Below are positions 1 to 6,245 of a DNA stretch of 19,127 bases, piece by piece (within the stretch, counting starts at the first letter, position 1; the number at the start of each line of letters is the position of its first letter). This DNA is from Candidatus Latescibacterota bacterium (GTDB lineage Bacteria; Latescibacterota; 4484-107; B68-G9), in assembly GCA_012961755.1 (NCBI GenBank), contig DTYS01000019.1, forward strand, positions 1 to 19,127. Reading direction: 5' to 3'. Position numbers and translations under genes: made by a program. The notes beneath the pieces were generated by a model. That model saw only the letters and a program-made list of their open reading frames with translations, was not told the origin of the DNA and did no database searches.

Positions 1-72
1 CAGGCGCCTTAGGGCCGGGACCACGGAGCCCCTGTACGTGAAGCTTACCCCCCTTAGGTGGACGGCCTTCAC
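1..72 (-). CDS. ECF transporter ATP-binding subunit, N-terminal 24 codons only
   Basis: Reading the minus strand from a GTG at 72-70 gives 24 uninterrupted codons to the window edge, starting MKAVHLRGVSFTYRG. The pattern of a beta strand, then V-S-F-T-Y-R-G, then P-A-L-R is the usual opening of ABC ATPases of the cobalt/ECF family, just ahead of where Walker A would lie. The GTG overlaps the TGA stop of the S-component gene as GTGA, a typical coupled start. In ECF transporters the ATPases (EcfA/A') and the T component energise a substrate-binding S protein in the inner membrane, so the neighbour fits. The Walker motifs lie outside the window, so the call rests on the N-terminal pattern and context. 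Confidence 0.72.
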   Translation of the reverse strand, partial: MKAVHLRGVSFTYRGSVVPALRRL

Positions 73-839
73 AGCAGGACCGCTCCGGCTAAGGTCAGGG
101 CTACGAACGGTAAGATCCCTAAGCCTATGCCGATCCCGCCCGTGACCCCTTGGCCCGAGGCGAAGGGCACAGCTTTATATACCCCCAGGGATACGGCGTT
201 GCCCAGGACCAGACCTCCCACCGTCCCGAGGACGAGGAGCAGGAGGCCCAGGCCCCAGGTCCTCGGCCTTCCGACCCCCTCCAAGATCTGAGCGTATAGC
301 AGCCCCCACCTCTCCGCCCTACTCCAGAGCAGCCTTAAGAGCACGGGCCCCAGGACCGTGGAGACCAAGAAGTTGTTAACCCATATGATGTTCCCCAGAG
401 CCCCGAAGGGGACGAACCCGAGAAGGTCCACGCCCCACCCTATGGTCACCCCGCAGGCCACGCTCGAGGTCCAGCAGACTACTGCCAGCACGGCCAGTTC
501 CCTGCCCGAGCGGATGGACGTGCCCCCGCGCATGGCCCTCCAGAGCTTGTAAGGTAGGAGCCCGTAGAGGAAGTTCCCCACGAACCCGAACAGGCTTCCC
601 GGCCCCAAGGTCCCGAAGAGGTCCCCTATGATGTTGCCGAAGGCAGCCCCCCAAGCTGCGGCTGGTCCGAAGAGGAGGGAGCAGACCACGGGAAGCACGC
701 TGGCCGGCCTGAGCTCCGTGAAACCGGGGATTATCGTGATCGGCTTGAAAGGGATGAGGACAGCAGCATATACTGCCGCTGTGAGGGCCGTGAGGGCGCA
801 CATCTTCGTGTTCCTCCACATGCCGATGATTTCCTTCAT
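69..839 (-). CDS. ECF transporter substrate-specific (S) component, long form, substrate unknown
   Basis: A 256-residue, very hydrophobic integral membrane protein. I chose the ATG at 839-837 because a GGAGGAGA ribosome site lies just upstream (841-848); the longer reading starting MLMWEDCY lacks one. The N-terminal half has the S-component look: MKEIIGMWRN, then helix A with ALTAAVYAAV, a loop with F-T-E-L-R-P-A, and a Gly-rich segment GNIIGDLFGTLGPGSLFGF leading to NFLYGLLPYKLW. This resembles QueT-like or unclassified vitamin-type S components. The following ATPase (overlap GTGA) supports an ECF transporter. Usual S components are about 180-200 residues with six helices. This one has an extra C-terminal region of roughly 70 residues that seems to add two membrane segments (GLGLLLLVLGTVGGL and GIGLGILPFVALTLAG). 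No riboswitch that would name the substrate is apparent in the 137-bp upstream gap. Family confident, substrate not. Confidence 0.75.
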   Translation of the reverse strand: MKEIIGMWRNTKMCALTALTAAVYAAVLIPFKPITIIPGFTELRPASVLPVVCSLLFGPAAAWGAAFGNIIGDLFGTLGPGSLFGFVGNFLYGLLPYKLWRAMRGGTSIRSGRELAVLAVVCWTSSVACGVTIGWGVDLLGFVPFGALGNIIWVNNFLVSTVLGPVLLRLLWSRAERWGLLYAQILEGVGRPRTWGLGLLLLVLGTVGGLVLGNAVSLGVYKAVPFASGQGVTGGIGIGLGILPFVALTLAGAVLL

Positions 840-855
840 GTCTCCTCCATGTGTT

Positions 856-884
856 AAAATATAACAATCTTCCCACATAAGCAA
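856..884 (-). promoter_or_regulatory. weak candidate promoter for the ECF transporter genes
   Basis: On the minus strand TTGCTT (884-879) is followed, after a 17-nt spacer, by TATTTT (861-856). The alternative -10 TATATT (863-858) has better sequence but only a 15-nt spacer. The predicted start would fall close to the ribosome site at 841-848, giving a very short leader. It is back-to-back with the glutamate synthase promoter in the same intergenic gap. Confidence 0.3.
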
Positions 885-909
885 GGGTCGTGAGGGGCAA
901 ACTTTGTGC

Positions 910-938
910 TTGACATTGGGAGGGTAGTTTTATATATT
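910..938 (+). promoter_or_regulatory. sigma70-type promoter of the glutamate synthase operon
   Basis: TTGACA (910-915, perfect -35) and TATATT (933-938, 5 of 6 matches to the -10 consensus) are separated by exactly 17 nt. Transcription should start near 945, about 30 nt before the amidotransferase start. No convincing operator or attenuator hairpin is visible between promoter and gene. The same -35/-10 vocabulary recurs at 11589-11617 and 12777-12805. Confidence 0.8.
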
Positions 939-976
939 CGCCTTGGGCCCCGATAAATTTTTGATGGGAAAAAGAT

Positions 977-2059
977 ATGGGTGGGATGCCGGACAGGGAC
1001 TTCAGGGTACCTTCTGGTTGTGGGATCACCGGGATAATGAACAGGAGGGGGAGGACCTTCTCAGGGGAGGTCATACTCTCGTCCATATGCAACATGCTCG
1101 AGAGGGGGAACGGCCTGGGAAGCGGGTTCGCTGCCTACGGGATCTATCCCGAACTCAAGGAATACTGGTGCTTCCACATCATGTACCAGAAGGCCCCTTC
1201 CAAGGACCGCGTGGAGGAGTACCTCAAGGACCACTTCAGGGTGGTGCACCACGAACCCATACCTACCAAGAAGGTGAGGAGCCTGGAGCCCGTGCCCATC
1301 CTCTGGAGGTACTTCTTAGAGGTCGAGGACGGTGGGCGGGACGAGGAGGACTTCGTGGTAAGGAGCGTAATGGAGATAAACGGGGATGTGGACGGGGCCT
1401 TCGTCTTCTCCTCGGGGAAGAACATGGGGATCTTCAAAGGGGTAGGTGACCCCGACGCCATAGGGGAGTTCTACAGGATCCACGAATACGAAGCTTACAT
1501 CTGGACGGCCCACAACCGCTTCCCGACGAACTCTCCCGGATGGTGGGGCGGTGCCCATCCCTTCGGGATCTTGGACTGGTCCGTTGTCCACAACGGCGAG
1601 ATATCATCGTACGGGACGAACAGGCGCTACTTGGAGAACTTCGGGTATTACTGCACCCTCTCGACCGACACCGAGGTCATGGCGTACCTGTTCGACCTTC
1701 TTGTGAGGAGGCACGGTCTCGACTTCGAGACCGTCGGGAACGTGCTGGCCTCACCGTTCTGGTCCCAGATAGAGAGGGTCGAGGACGAAGGTAGGAGGAG
1801 GCTCCTTAAGGCCCTGAGGATAACTTACGGTCCTGCCCTGGTCAACGGTCCCTTCGCGGTGATAGTTGCTAACTCCAATTACATGGTGGGTCTGAACGAC
1901 AGGATAAAGCTCCGTCCCCTCGTGGCCGCCGTCAAGGGTGATTTCCTCTACATAGCCTCAGAGGAGTCGGCCATAAGGGTGGTCTGTAGGGACCCGGAAG
2001 ATGTCTGGATGCCCAAGGCAGGAGAGCCCACGGTAGGGAAGTTGGAGGAAGATGGCTAA
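977..2059 (+). CDS. glutamate synthase, glutamine amidotransferase subunit (class II, stand-alone)
   Basis: A 360-residue class II (Ntn-type) glutamine amidotransferase that hydrolyses glutamine and passes ammonia to the FMN subunit encoded next. The motif PSGCGITGIMNRRG gives Cys15 as the expected nucleophile. Further family motifs are WTAHNRFPTNSPGWWGGAHP, with the NRFPT and Gly-rich segments that bind glutamine, and DWSVVHNGEISSYG, followed by S-T-D-T-E-V. The 14 residues before Cys15 would have to be removed to free its amino group, as in other precursor-type class II amidotransferases. The start is either ATG 977 or ATG 986 (Cys then at 12); ribosome-site signals are weak for both, and GGTGGG directly abuts 986. 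In classical bacterial GltB this domain is fused to the synthase; here it is separate, as in the archaeal/Thermotoga type. It overlaps the next gene by 8 nt (ATGGCTAA). Confidence 0.9.
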   Translation: MGGMPDRDFRVPSGCGITGIMNRRGRTFSGEVILSSICNMLERGNGLGSGFAAYGIYPELKEYWCFHIMYQKAPSKDRVEEYLKDHFRVVHHEPIPTKKVRSLEPVPILWRYFLEVEDGGRDEEDFVVRSVMEINGDVDGAFVFSSGKNMGIFKGVGDPDAIGEFYRIHEYEAYIWTAHNRFPTNSPGWWGGAHPFGILDWSVVHNGEISSYGTNRRYLENFGYYCTLSTDTEVMAYLFDLLVRRHGLDFETVGNVLASPFWSQIERVEDEGRRRLLKALRITYGPALVNGPFAVIVANSNYMVGLNDRIKLRPLVAAVKGDFLYIASEESAIRVVCRDPEDVWMPKAGEPTVGKLEEDG

Positions 2060-3563
2060 GGCTAAGTACAGGCCGGAGTTCATAGTCCAGAGGGACGATG
2101 AGAAGTGCATAAGGTGCCAGGTGTGCGTGAGGATGTGCTCAAACGATGTGCACGCCTACTACCCCGATACCGTCATATCGGACAGCTTCAAGTGCGTGGG
2201 ATGTCACTTCTGTGAGGACCTGTGTCCTACGGGCGCCATAGCCATCCGCAGGAGCGAACCTCATATAAAGGAGAACTACCACTGGTCCGGAACCGACGTG
2301 TACAACATAATAAAGCAGGCCGACACGGGCGGGGTGTTGCTCACGGGGATGGGGTGTGATAGGCCCTACAAGGACTACTTCGGGCACATAGTCCTCAACG
2401 CCTCCCAGGTCACGAACCCCTCCATAGACCCACTGAGGGAGCCCATGGAGCTTAGGACGTTCATAGGAGGGAAGCCCGAGGTGGTCATAATAGGGAAAAG
2501 CTCCGAACCCGAGCTCAGGACCCAGATCCCTCCCCAGCTCGAGCTTGAGACCCCAATAATGTTCTCGGCCATGAGCTACGGTTCCATATCCCTGAACGCC
2601 TGTAAGTCCTTGGCAAAGGCAGCCTGCGACTTCGGCACCTGCTGGAACACTGGGGAAGGTGGCCTCCACAGGGACCTCTCACCCTACGCGCACAGGGCCA
2701 TAGTCCAGGTGGCCTCGGGAAGGTTCGGGGTGAACAAGGAATATTTAGATGCAGGCTGCGCTGTGGAGATAAAGATAGGTCAGGGAGCCAAGCCCGGCAT
2801 AGGCGGGCACCTTCCAGGGGAGAAGGTCCCGGAGGAGGTGTCCAGGACCAGGATGATACCCGAAGGCACCGACGCCTTAAGTCCCGCACCTCACCACGAT
2901 ATATACTCCATAGAGGACCTGAAGCAGCTCATATTCGCTCTCAAGGAGGCCACCAGGTACGAGAAGCCCGTGGGGGTCAAGATAGCAGCGGTCCACAACG
3001 TGGCCCCCATAGCCTCGGGGATCGTCAGGGCAGGTGCCGACTTCGTCGTGATAGACGGGATTAGGGGGGGGACGGGGGCAGCTCCTACGTTGATAAGGAA
3101 CAACGTGGGTATACCGATAGAGCTTGCGATAGCTGTGGTGGACAGTAGGCTCAGGGAGGAGGGGATAAGGAACAGGGCGAGCATAATAGCTGCGGGCGGG
3201 TTCAGGAGCTCGGCTGACGTGGTAAAGGCCATAGCCTTAGGCGCCGACGCCGTGTACATAGGTACGGCCGCCCTCATAGCTCTGGGATGCCACCTCTGCC
3301 AGAGGTGCTATACTGGTAAGTGCAACTGGGGGATAGCCACTCAGGATCCTTACCTAACTAAGCGCCTCAACCCGGAGATAGGGGCGAGGAGGGCCTATAA
3401 CCTTCTGAGGGCCTGGTCGTTGGAGATAAAGGAGATGCTCGGTGGCATGGGCATAAATGCGATAGAGTCCCTCAGGGGAAACAGGGAGCAGCTTAGGGGG
3501 GTGGGTCTGAACGAGGTGGAGCTCGAACTTCTGGGTATAAAGCACGCGGGGGAGGCGTGGTGA
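2052..3563 (+). CDS. glutamate synthase, ferredoxin-domain/FMN-binding central subunit (archaeal type)
   Basis: A 503-residue catalytic subunit that makes glutamate from 2-oxoglutarate and ammonia on FMN. Residues about 10-70 form a two-cluster ferredoxin domain: C19-x2-C22-x2-C25-x3-C29 and C48-x2-C51-x2-C54-x3-CP. The rest is the Glu_synthase TIM barrel, with NTGEGGLHRD, KIGQGAKPGIGGHLPG, SPAPHHDIYSIEDL, DGIRGGTGAAP and AAGGFRSSADVVKAIALGAD. The Fe-S motif next to FMN reads C413-x2-C416-x2-C419-x4-C424. This contains the classic [3Fe-4S] spacing C-x5-C-x4-C plus an extra Cys416. The length and fused N-terminal ferredoxin match the archaeal-type synthase rather than the 1500-residue GltB. 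Translation is coupled to both neighbours: an 8-nt overlap upstream and a GTGA overlap downstream. Confidence 0.93.
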   Translation: MAKAKYRPEFIVQRDDEKCIRCQVCVRMCSNDVHAYYPDTVISDSFKCVGCHFCEDLCPTGAIAIRRSEPHIKENYHWSGTDVYNIIKQADTGGVLLTGMGCDRPYKDYFGHIVLNASQVTNPSIDPLREPMELRTFIGGKPEVVIIGKSSEPELRTQIPPQLELETPIMFSAMSYGSISLNACKSLAKAACDFGTCWNTGEGGLHRDLSPYAHRAIVQVASGRFGVNKEYLDAGCAVEIKIGQGAKPGIGGHLPGEKVPEEVSRTRMIPEGTDALSPAPHHDIYSIEDLKQLIFALKEATRYEKPVGVKIAAVHNVAPIASGIVRAGADFVVIDGIRGGTGAAPTLIRNNVGIPIELAIAVVDSRLREEGIRNRASIIAAGGFRSSADVVKAIALGADAVYIGTAALIALGCHLCQRCYTGKCNWGIATQDPYLTKRLNPEIGARRAYNLLRAWSLEIKEMLGGMGINAIESLRGNREQLRGVGLNEVELELLGIKHAGEAW

Positions 3564-4039
3564 GAAAGCCTAAGAGGATAATCATAAGGGAAGAGTACTG
3601 CATGGGATGCAGGCTGTGCGAGGTCTATTGCATAACCCAGCATTCTAAGTCCAAGGACATAATAAAGGCGTACAGGGGCGAGGAACCCAGGCCGGTCTCG
3701 GGCATATACTTCGAGGAGAAGGGCTTTGTCTCCTTCGCCCTCCAGTGCAGACATTGCGACGACGCACCGTGCCTTGAAGCCTGCATAACCGGGGCCATGT
3801 ACAGGGACGAGAGCACCGGGATGGTGCTCCACGACCGGGAGAGGTGTGTGGGATGCTGGATGTGCATAATGGCCTGCCCGTACGGGGTCGTAAAGCCGGA
3901 CTTCGGGGAGAGGAAGGTCGCTTCCAAGTGCGACCTCTGCATAGAGGCGGAGTTCCCCGCCTGCGTGGAGCACTGCCCGAACGAGGCGATAGTCCTTGTG
4001 GACGAGGAGGGGGAGAGGATATACAAGGAGGCCGTATGA
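3560..4039 (+). CDS. 4Fe-4S electron-transfer subunit of the glutamate synthase complex (HycB/DmsB-like)
   Basis: A 159-residue protein with sixteen cysteines arranged for four [4Fe-4S] clusters: C14-x2-C-x2-C-x3-C, then QCRHCDDAPCLEAC, ERCVGCWMCIMACPYG and KCDLCIEAEFPACVEHCP. This is the polyferredoxin fold of HycB, DmsB and CooF subunits. Its place between the FMN subunit and the FAD oxidoreductase suggests it wires NAD(P)H electrons to the synthase. I prefer GTG 3560 because GGGGGAGG at 3548-3555 then has a workable gap; GTG 3557 is in frame but too close. The start overlaps the previous stop as GTGA and the end overlaps the next start as ATGA. An identical arrangement is known from Thermotoga-type glutamate synthase loci (from memory). 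Confidence 0.88.
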   Translation: MRKPKRIIIREEYCMGCRLCEVYCITQHSKSKDIIKAYRGEEPRPVSGIYFEEKGFVSFALQCRHCDDAPCLEACITGAMYRDESTGMVLHDRERCVGCWMCIMACPYGVVKPDFGERKVASKCDLCIEAEFPACVEHCPNEAIVLVDEEGERIYKEAV

Positions 4040-5325
4040 CCCGGAGCAGGTACCTTATAATCGGGAACTCCACGGCAGGTGTGGCCGCGATAGAGGCCAT
4101 AAGGCAGGTGGACGGGAAGGGTGCGATAACCGTCGTCTCGGACGAGGACGTGGTCAACTACTCCAGGCCCTTGATATCCTACTATCTGGGTGGAAGGGTG
4201 AGCGAAGAAAGGATGGCATTCAGGGATAGGAGGTTCTACGAGCGGAATGGGGTGACCCTCATCTTGGGCAGGAAGGCCGAGGAGCTGGACGTCGAGGGTA
4301 GGAAGGTCGTGCTCTCCGATGGGACGAGCCTGCACTACGGGAAGCTCCTCATAGCCACGGGCGGCAGGCCCATAATCCCCCCCATGGATGGACTACAGAA
4401 GGTGAGGGAGGGTGCCTTCACCTTCACGAGGCTCTCCGATGCTAAGGGGATCTTGGGCTACATCCGGGAGAACGAAGTTGAGGAGGCCGTCGTCCTGGGC
4501 GCCGGACTCATAGGCCTCAAGGCCACTGAGGGCCTGGTGGAGAGGGGGGTCAAGGTCACGATAGTCGAGCTCGCGGACAGGATCCTGGCGAATACCTTGG
4601 ACAGGGAGGCATCGGCCATATTGGAGAGGGCGTTGGGGGACTGGGGATGTAAGGTCATAAAGGAAGACACGATATCGAGGGTGGTGAGTTCCCGGGGGAA
4701 GGTGAGGGAGGTGGTGCTCAGGAGCGGGAGGAGCTTGTCCGCCCCTCTCCTGGTGATAGCCGTGGGAGTACGACCGAACCTCGAGCTCGTCGAGGACACC
4801 CCCATAAGCTACGACAGGGGGATAACGGTCGACGAACACATGAGGACGAGCGTGGAGGACGTGTACGCGGCTGGGGACGTGGCTCAGGCAAAGGATTTCC
4901 TCTCTGGATGGAGCTCCGTGATAGCCGTATGGCCCGTGGCCTTCCGCCAGGGGAAGGTGGCAGGGTGGAACATGGCCGGAAGGGAGGTCAGGTACGAGGG
5001 CCTCTTCCCCATGAACTCCGTGGAGCTGGCCGGCATCCCCACGATATCCTTCGGGACGACCACCCCTCCCGAGGCCGACGGCTACGAGATCTTGACCAGG
5101 AGGGATGAGGAATCTTACCGTAAGATAGTTCTCAAGGAGAACAGGCTTGTGGGAGCGATATTCTTGGGAAGGATAGAGAGGGCGGGGATATTCTCGGGAC
5201 TCATAAGGGACGGGATAGATGTGTCGTCGTTCAAGGAGGAGCTTCTAAGCGACGACTTCGGGCTCCTTGTGCTTCCGGCAGAGTACAGGAAACATATGGT
5301 CACAGGGGAGGGGATGGAGGTATGA
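4036..5325 (+). CDS. FAD-dependent NAD(P)H oxidoreductase of the glutamate synthase complex
   Basis: A 429-residue pyridine-nucleotide-disulphide-type oxidoreductase (COG0446/COG1251-like), the probable electron entry point that oxidises NAD(P)H. The N-terminal FAD site is a relaxed Rossmann motif, YLIIGNSTAGVAAIEA, where the usual G-x-G-x-x-G is G-N-S-T-A-G. It is followed by ATGGRPIIPP, a second Rossmann motif VLGAGLIGLKATEGL (G155-G160) for NAD(P)H, and the C-terminal FAD motif VYAAGDVAQ with D281. There is no redox-active C-x4-C pair, so it is not a thioredoxin/lipoamide-type enzyme. This replaces the unrelated GltD small subunit of classical bacterial glutamate synthase. An upstream in-frame extension to 3844 lies wholly inside the Fe-S gene and is rejected. 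ATG 4036 overlaps the previous TGA, and the end overlaps the next ATG by 4 nt. Confidence 0.88.
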   Translation: MTRSRYLIIGNSTAGVAAIEAIRQVDGKGAITVVSDEDVVNYSRPLISYYLGGRVSEERMAFRDRRFYERNGVTLILGRKAEELDVEGRKVVLSDGTSLHYGKLLIATGGRPIIPPMDGLQKVREGAFTFTRLSDAKGILGYIRENEVEEAVVLGAGLIGLKATEGLVERGVKVTIVELADRILANTLDREASAILERALGDWGCKVIKEDTISRVVSSRGKVREVVLRSGRSLSAPLLVIAVGVRPNLELVEDTPISYDRGITVDEHMRTSVEDVYAAGDVAQAKDFLSGWSSVIAVWPVAFRQGKVAGWNMAGREVRYEGLFPMNSVELAGIPTISFGTTTPPEADGYEILTRRDEESYRKIVLKENRLVGAIFLGRIERAGIFSGLIRDGIDVSSFKEELLSDDFGLLVLPAEYRKHMVTGEGMEV

Positions 5326-6059
5326 AGGAGGTAGTGATAGATGCCCGGGGCCTTCATTACAAGGTCCTCAACGATATGGTCCACAGGGCGATAGGGGAGG
5401 GGGTCGGGAGGATAGTACTGGAGAACGTCGCGGGCCAGAGGTACATAGGTGACGGGCTTAAGGAGGAAGTGGAGATCGTGATAAGGGGCACTCCCGGCAA
5501 CGACCTGGCAGCTTTTATGGACGGCCCGAGGATAGTTGTGGAGGGAAACGCCCAGGACGGCGTGGGGAACACCATGAACGGTGGGGAGGTGATAATCCAC
5601 GGGGACGGTGGGGACATCCTTGGATATTCCATGAGGGGTGGGAGGATATTCGTGAGGGGGGACGTGGGTTACCGTGTGGGGATACATATGAAGGCGTACA
5701 AGGACCTCTTCCCCGTGGTCGTCGTGGGGGGGTGCGCGAAGGATTTTTTAGGGGAATATATGGCAGGAGGACTTTTGGTGGTCTTGGGGCTGGACGGTAA
5801 GGACGAGCTTGTGGGGGACTTCGTCGGCACGGGTATGCACGGAGGGAGCATATTCATAAGGGGATACCTGGACGAGAGGACGTTGGGCAAGGAGGTCGGG
5901 GTCACGGAGCCCGATGAAGACGACCTTACTTTGTTACACAGATACTTAGAAGATTTCTGTCGGTGCTTCGACCTGGACCTGGGTGAGGTCCTCCGAAAGC
6001 CCTTCCTCAAACTTTACCCTCACACCCACCGCCCTTACGGCCGGCTGTACGCTTACTGA
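5322..6059 (+). CDS. glutamate synthase GXGXG-domain subunit
   Basis: A 245-residue right-handed beta-helix protein corresponding to the C-terminal GXGXG domain of GltB. In the fused enzyme this domain is structural and helps shape the ammonia tunnel region. Repeating units are visible from about residue 55 to 185: GNDLAAFMDGPRIVVEG, DGVGNTMNGGEVIIHG, DILGYSMRGGRIFVRG, DFLGEYMAGGLLVVLG, DFVGTGMHGGSIFIRG. Each has the pattern G-x-x-M-x-G-G followed by a beta strand. The C-terminal 55 residues are an acidic and then aromatic tail ending HRPYGRLYAY. It is the last gene of the operon; no U-tailed terminator hairpin is visible after it. Confidence 0.9.
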   Translation: MKEVVIDARGLHYKVLNDMVHRAIGEGVGRIVLENVAGQRYIGDGLKEEVEIVIRGTPGNDLAAFMDGPRIVVEGNAQDGVGNTMNGGEVIIHGDGGDILGYSMRGGRIFVRGDVGYRVGIHMKAYKDLFPVVVVGGCAKDFLGEYMAGGLLVVLGLDGKDELVGDFVGTGMHGGSIFIRGYLDERTLGKEVGVTEPDEDDLTLLHRYLEDFCRCFDLDLGEVLRKPFLKLYPHTHRPYGRLYAY

Positions 6060-6099
6060 TGGCCTCAAGGGGCCCGATCCCGCGTTTTCGAACCCGAAC

Positions 6100-6129
6100 T
6101 TGAGCCGGTCAGTGTAACCCAAATTTAAT
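6100..6129 (+). promoter_or_regulatory. candidate glnA promoter
   Basis: TTGAGC (6100-6105) and TTTAAT (6124-6129) are separated by 18 nt, with 4 of 6 and 5 of 6 consensus matches. It would give a leader of roughly 110 nt before glnA. A second TATATT at 6212-6217 has no good -35 box at 16-18 nt. The rest of the 186-bp gap (6060-6245) holds only the hairpin noted separately. Confidence 0.4.
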
Positions 6130-6166
6130 ATCCCCGTCATAACCACGAAACGTTCCGGCCATATCT

Positions 6167-6195
6167 TTACGCATAGAAGGGGTCCGGCCCCGTAA
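6167..6195 (+). promoter_or_regulatory. inverted-repeat structure in the glnA leader
   Basis: TTACG (6167-6171) pairs with CGTAA (6191-6195), and inside it GGGG (6179-6182) can pair with CCCC (6188-6191) around the loop TCCGG. The two stems compete for one base. No U-tract follows, so it is not an obvious intrinsic terminator. It could be an operator for a nitrogen regulator, a leader hairpin, or chance. Confidence 0.3.
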
Positions 6196-6245
6196 GGGAT
6201 GGAGAGCCCAGTATATTTGCCCCTTTGAGCGGAAAGGAGGAAGGC

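Noticed and set aside
376..1095. A 239-codon minus-strand open frame overlapping the ECF S gene
   Set aside because: It is out of frame with the clearly membrane-type S component and crosses the intergenic promoter region; its translation is Arg/His/Gly-rich and low in hydrophobic structure, typical of a shadow frame in GC-rich DNA.
3844..4035. N-terminal extension of the FAD oxidoreductase
   Set aside because: The extra 64 codons lie entirely within the four-cluster Fe-S gene in another frame and lack domain features; ATG 4036 begins the FAD-binding motif and forms the ATGA overlap.
6167..6195. Glutamine riboswitch or intrinsic terminator upstream of glnA
   Set aside because: The stems do not show a pattern I know from glutamine riboswitches, and no T-run follows, so only a generic inverted repeat is reported.
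6225..6245. Upstream TTG start for glutamine synthetase
   Set aside because: The strong AAAGGAGG would then be coding, while it sits at the right distance for ATG 6246.
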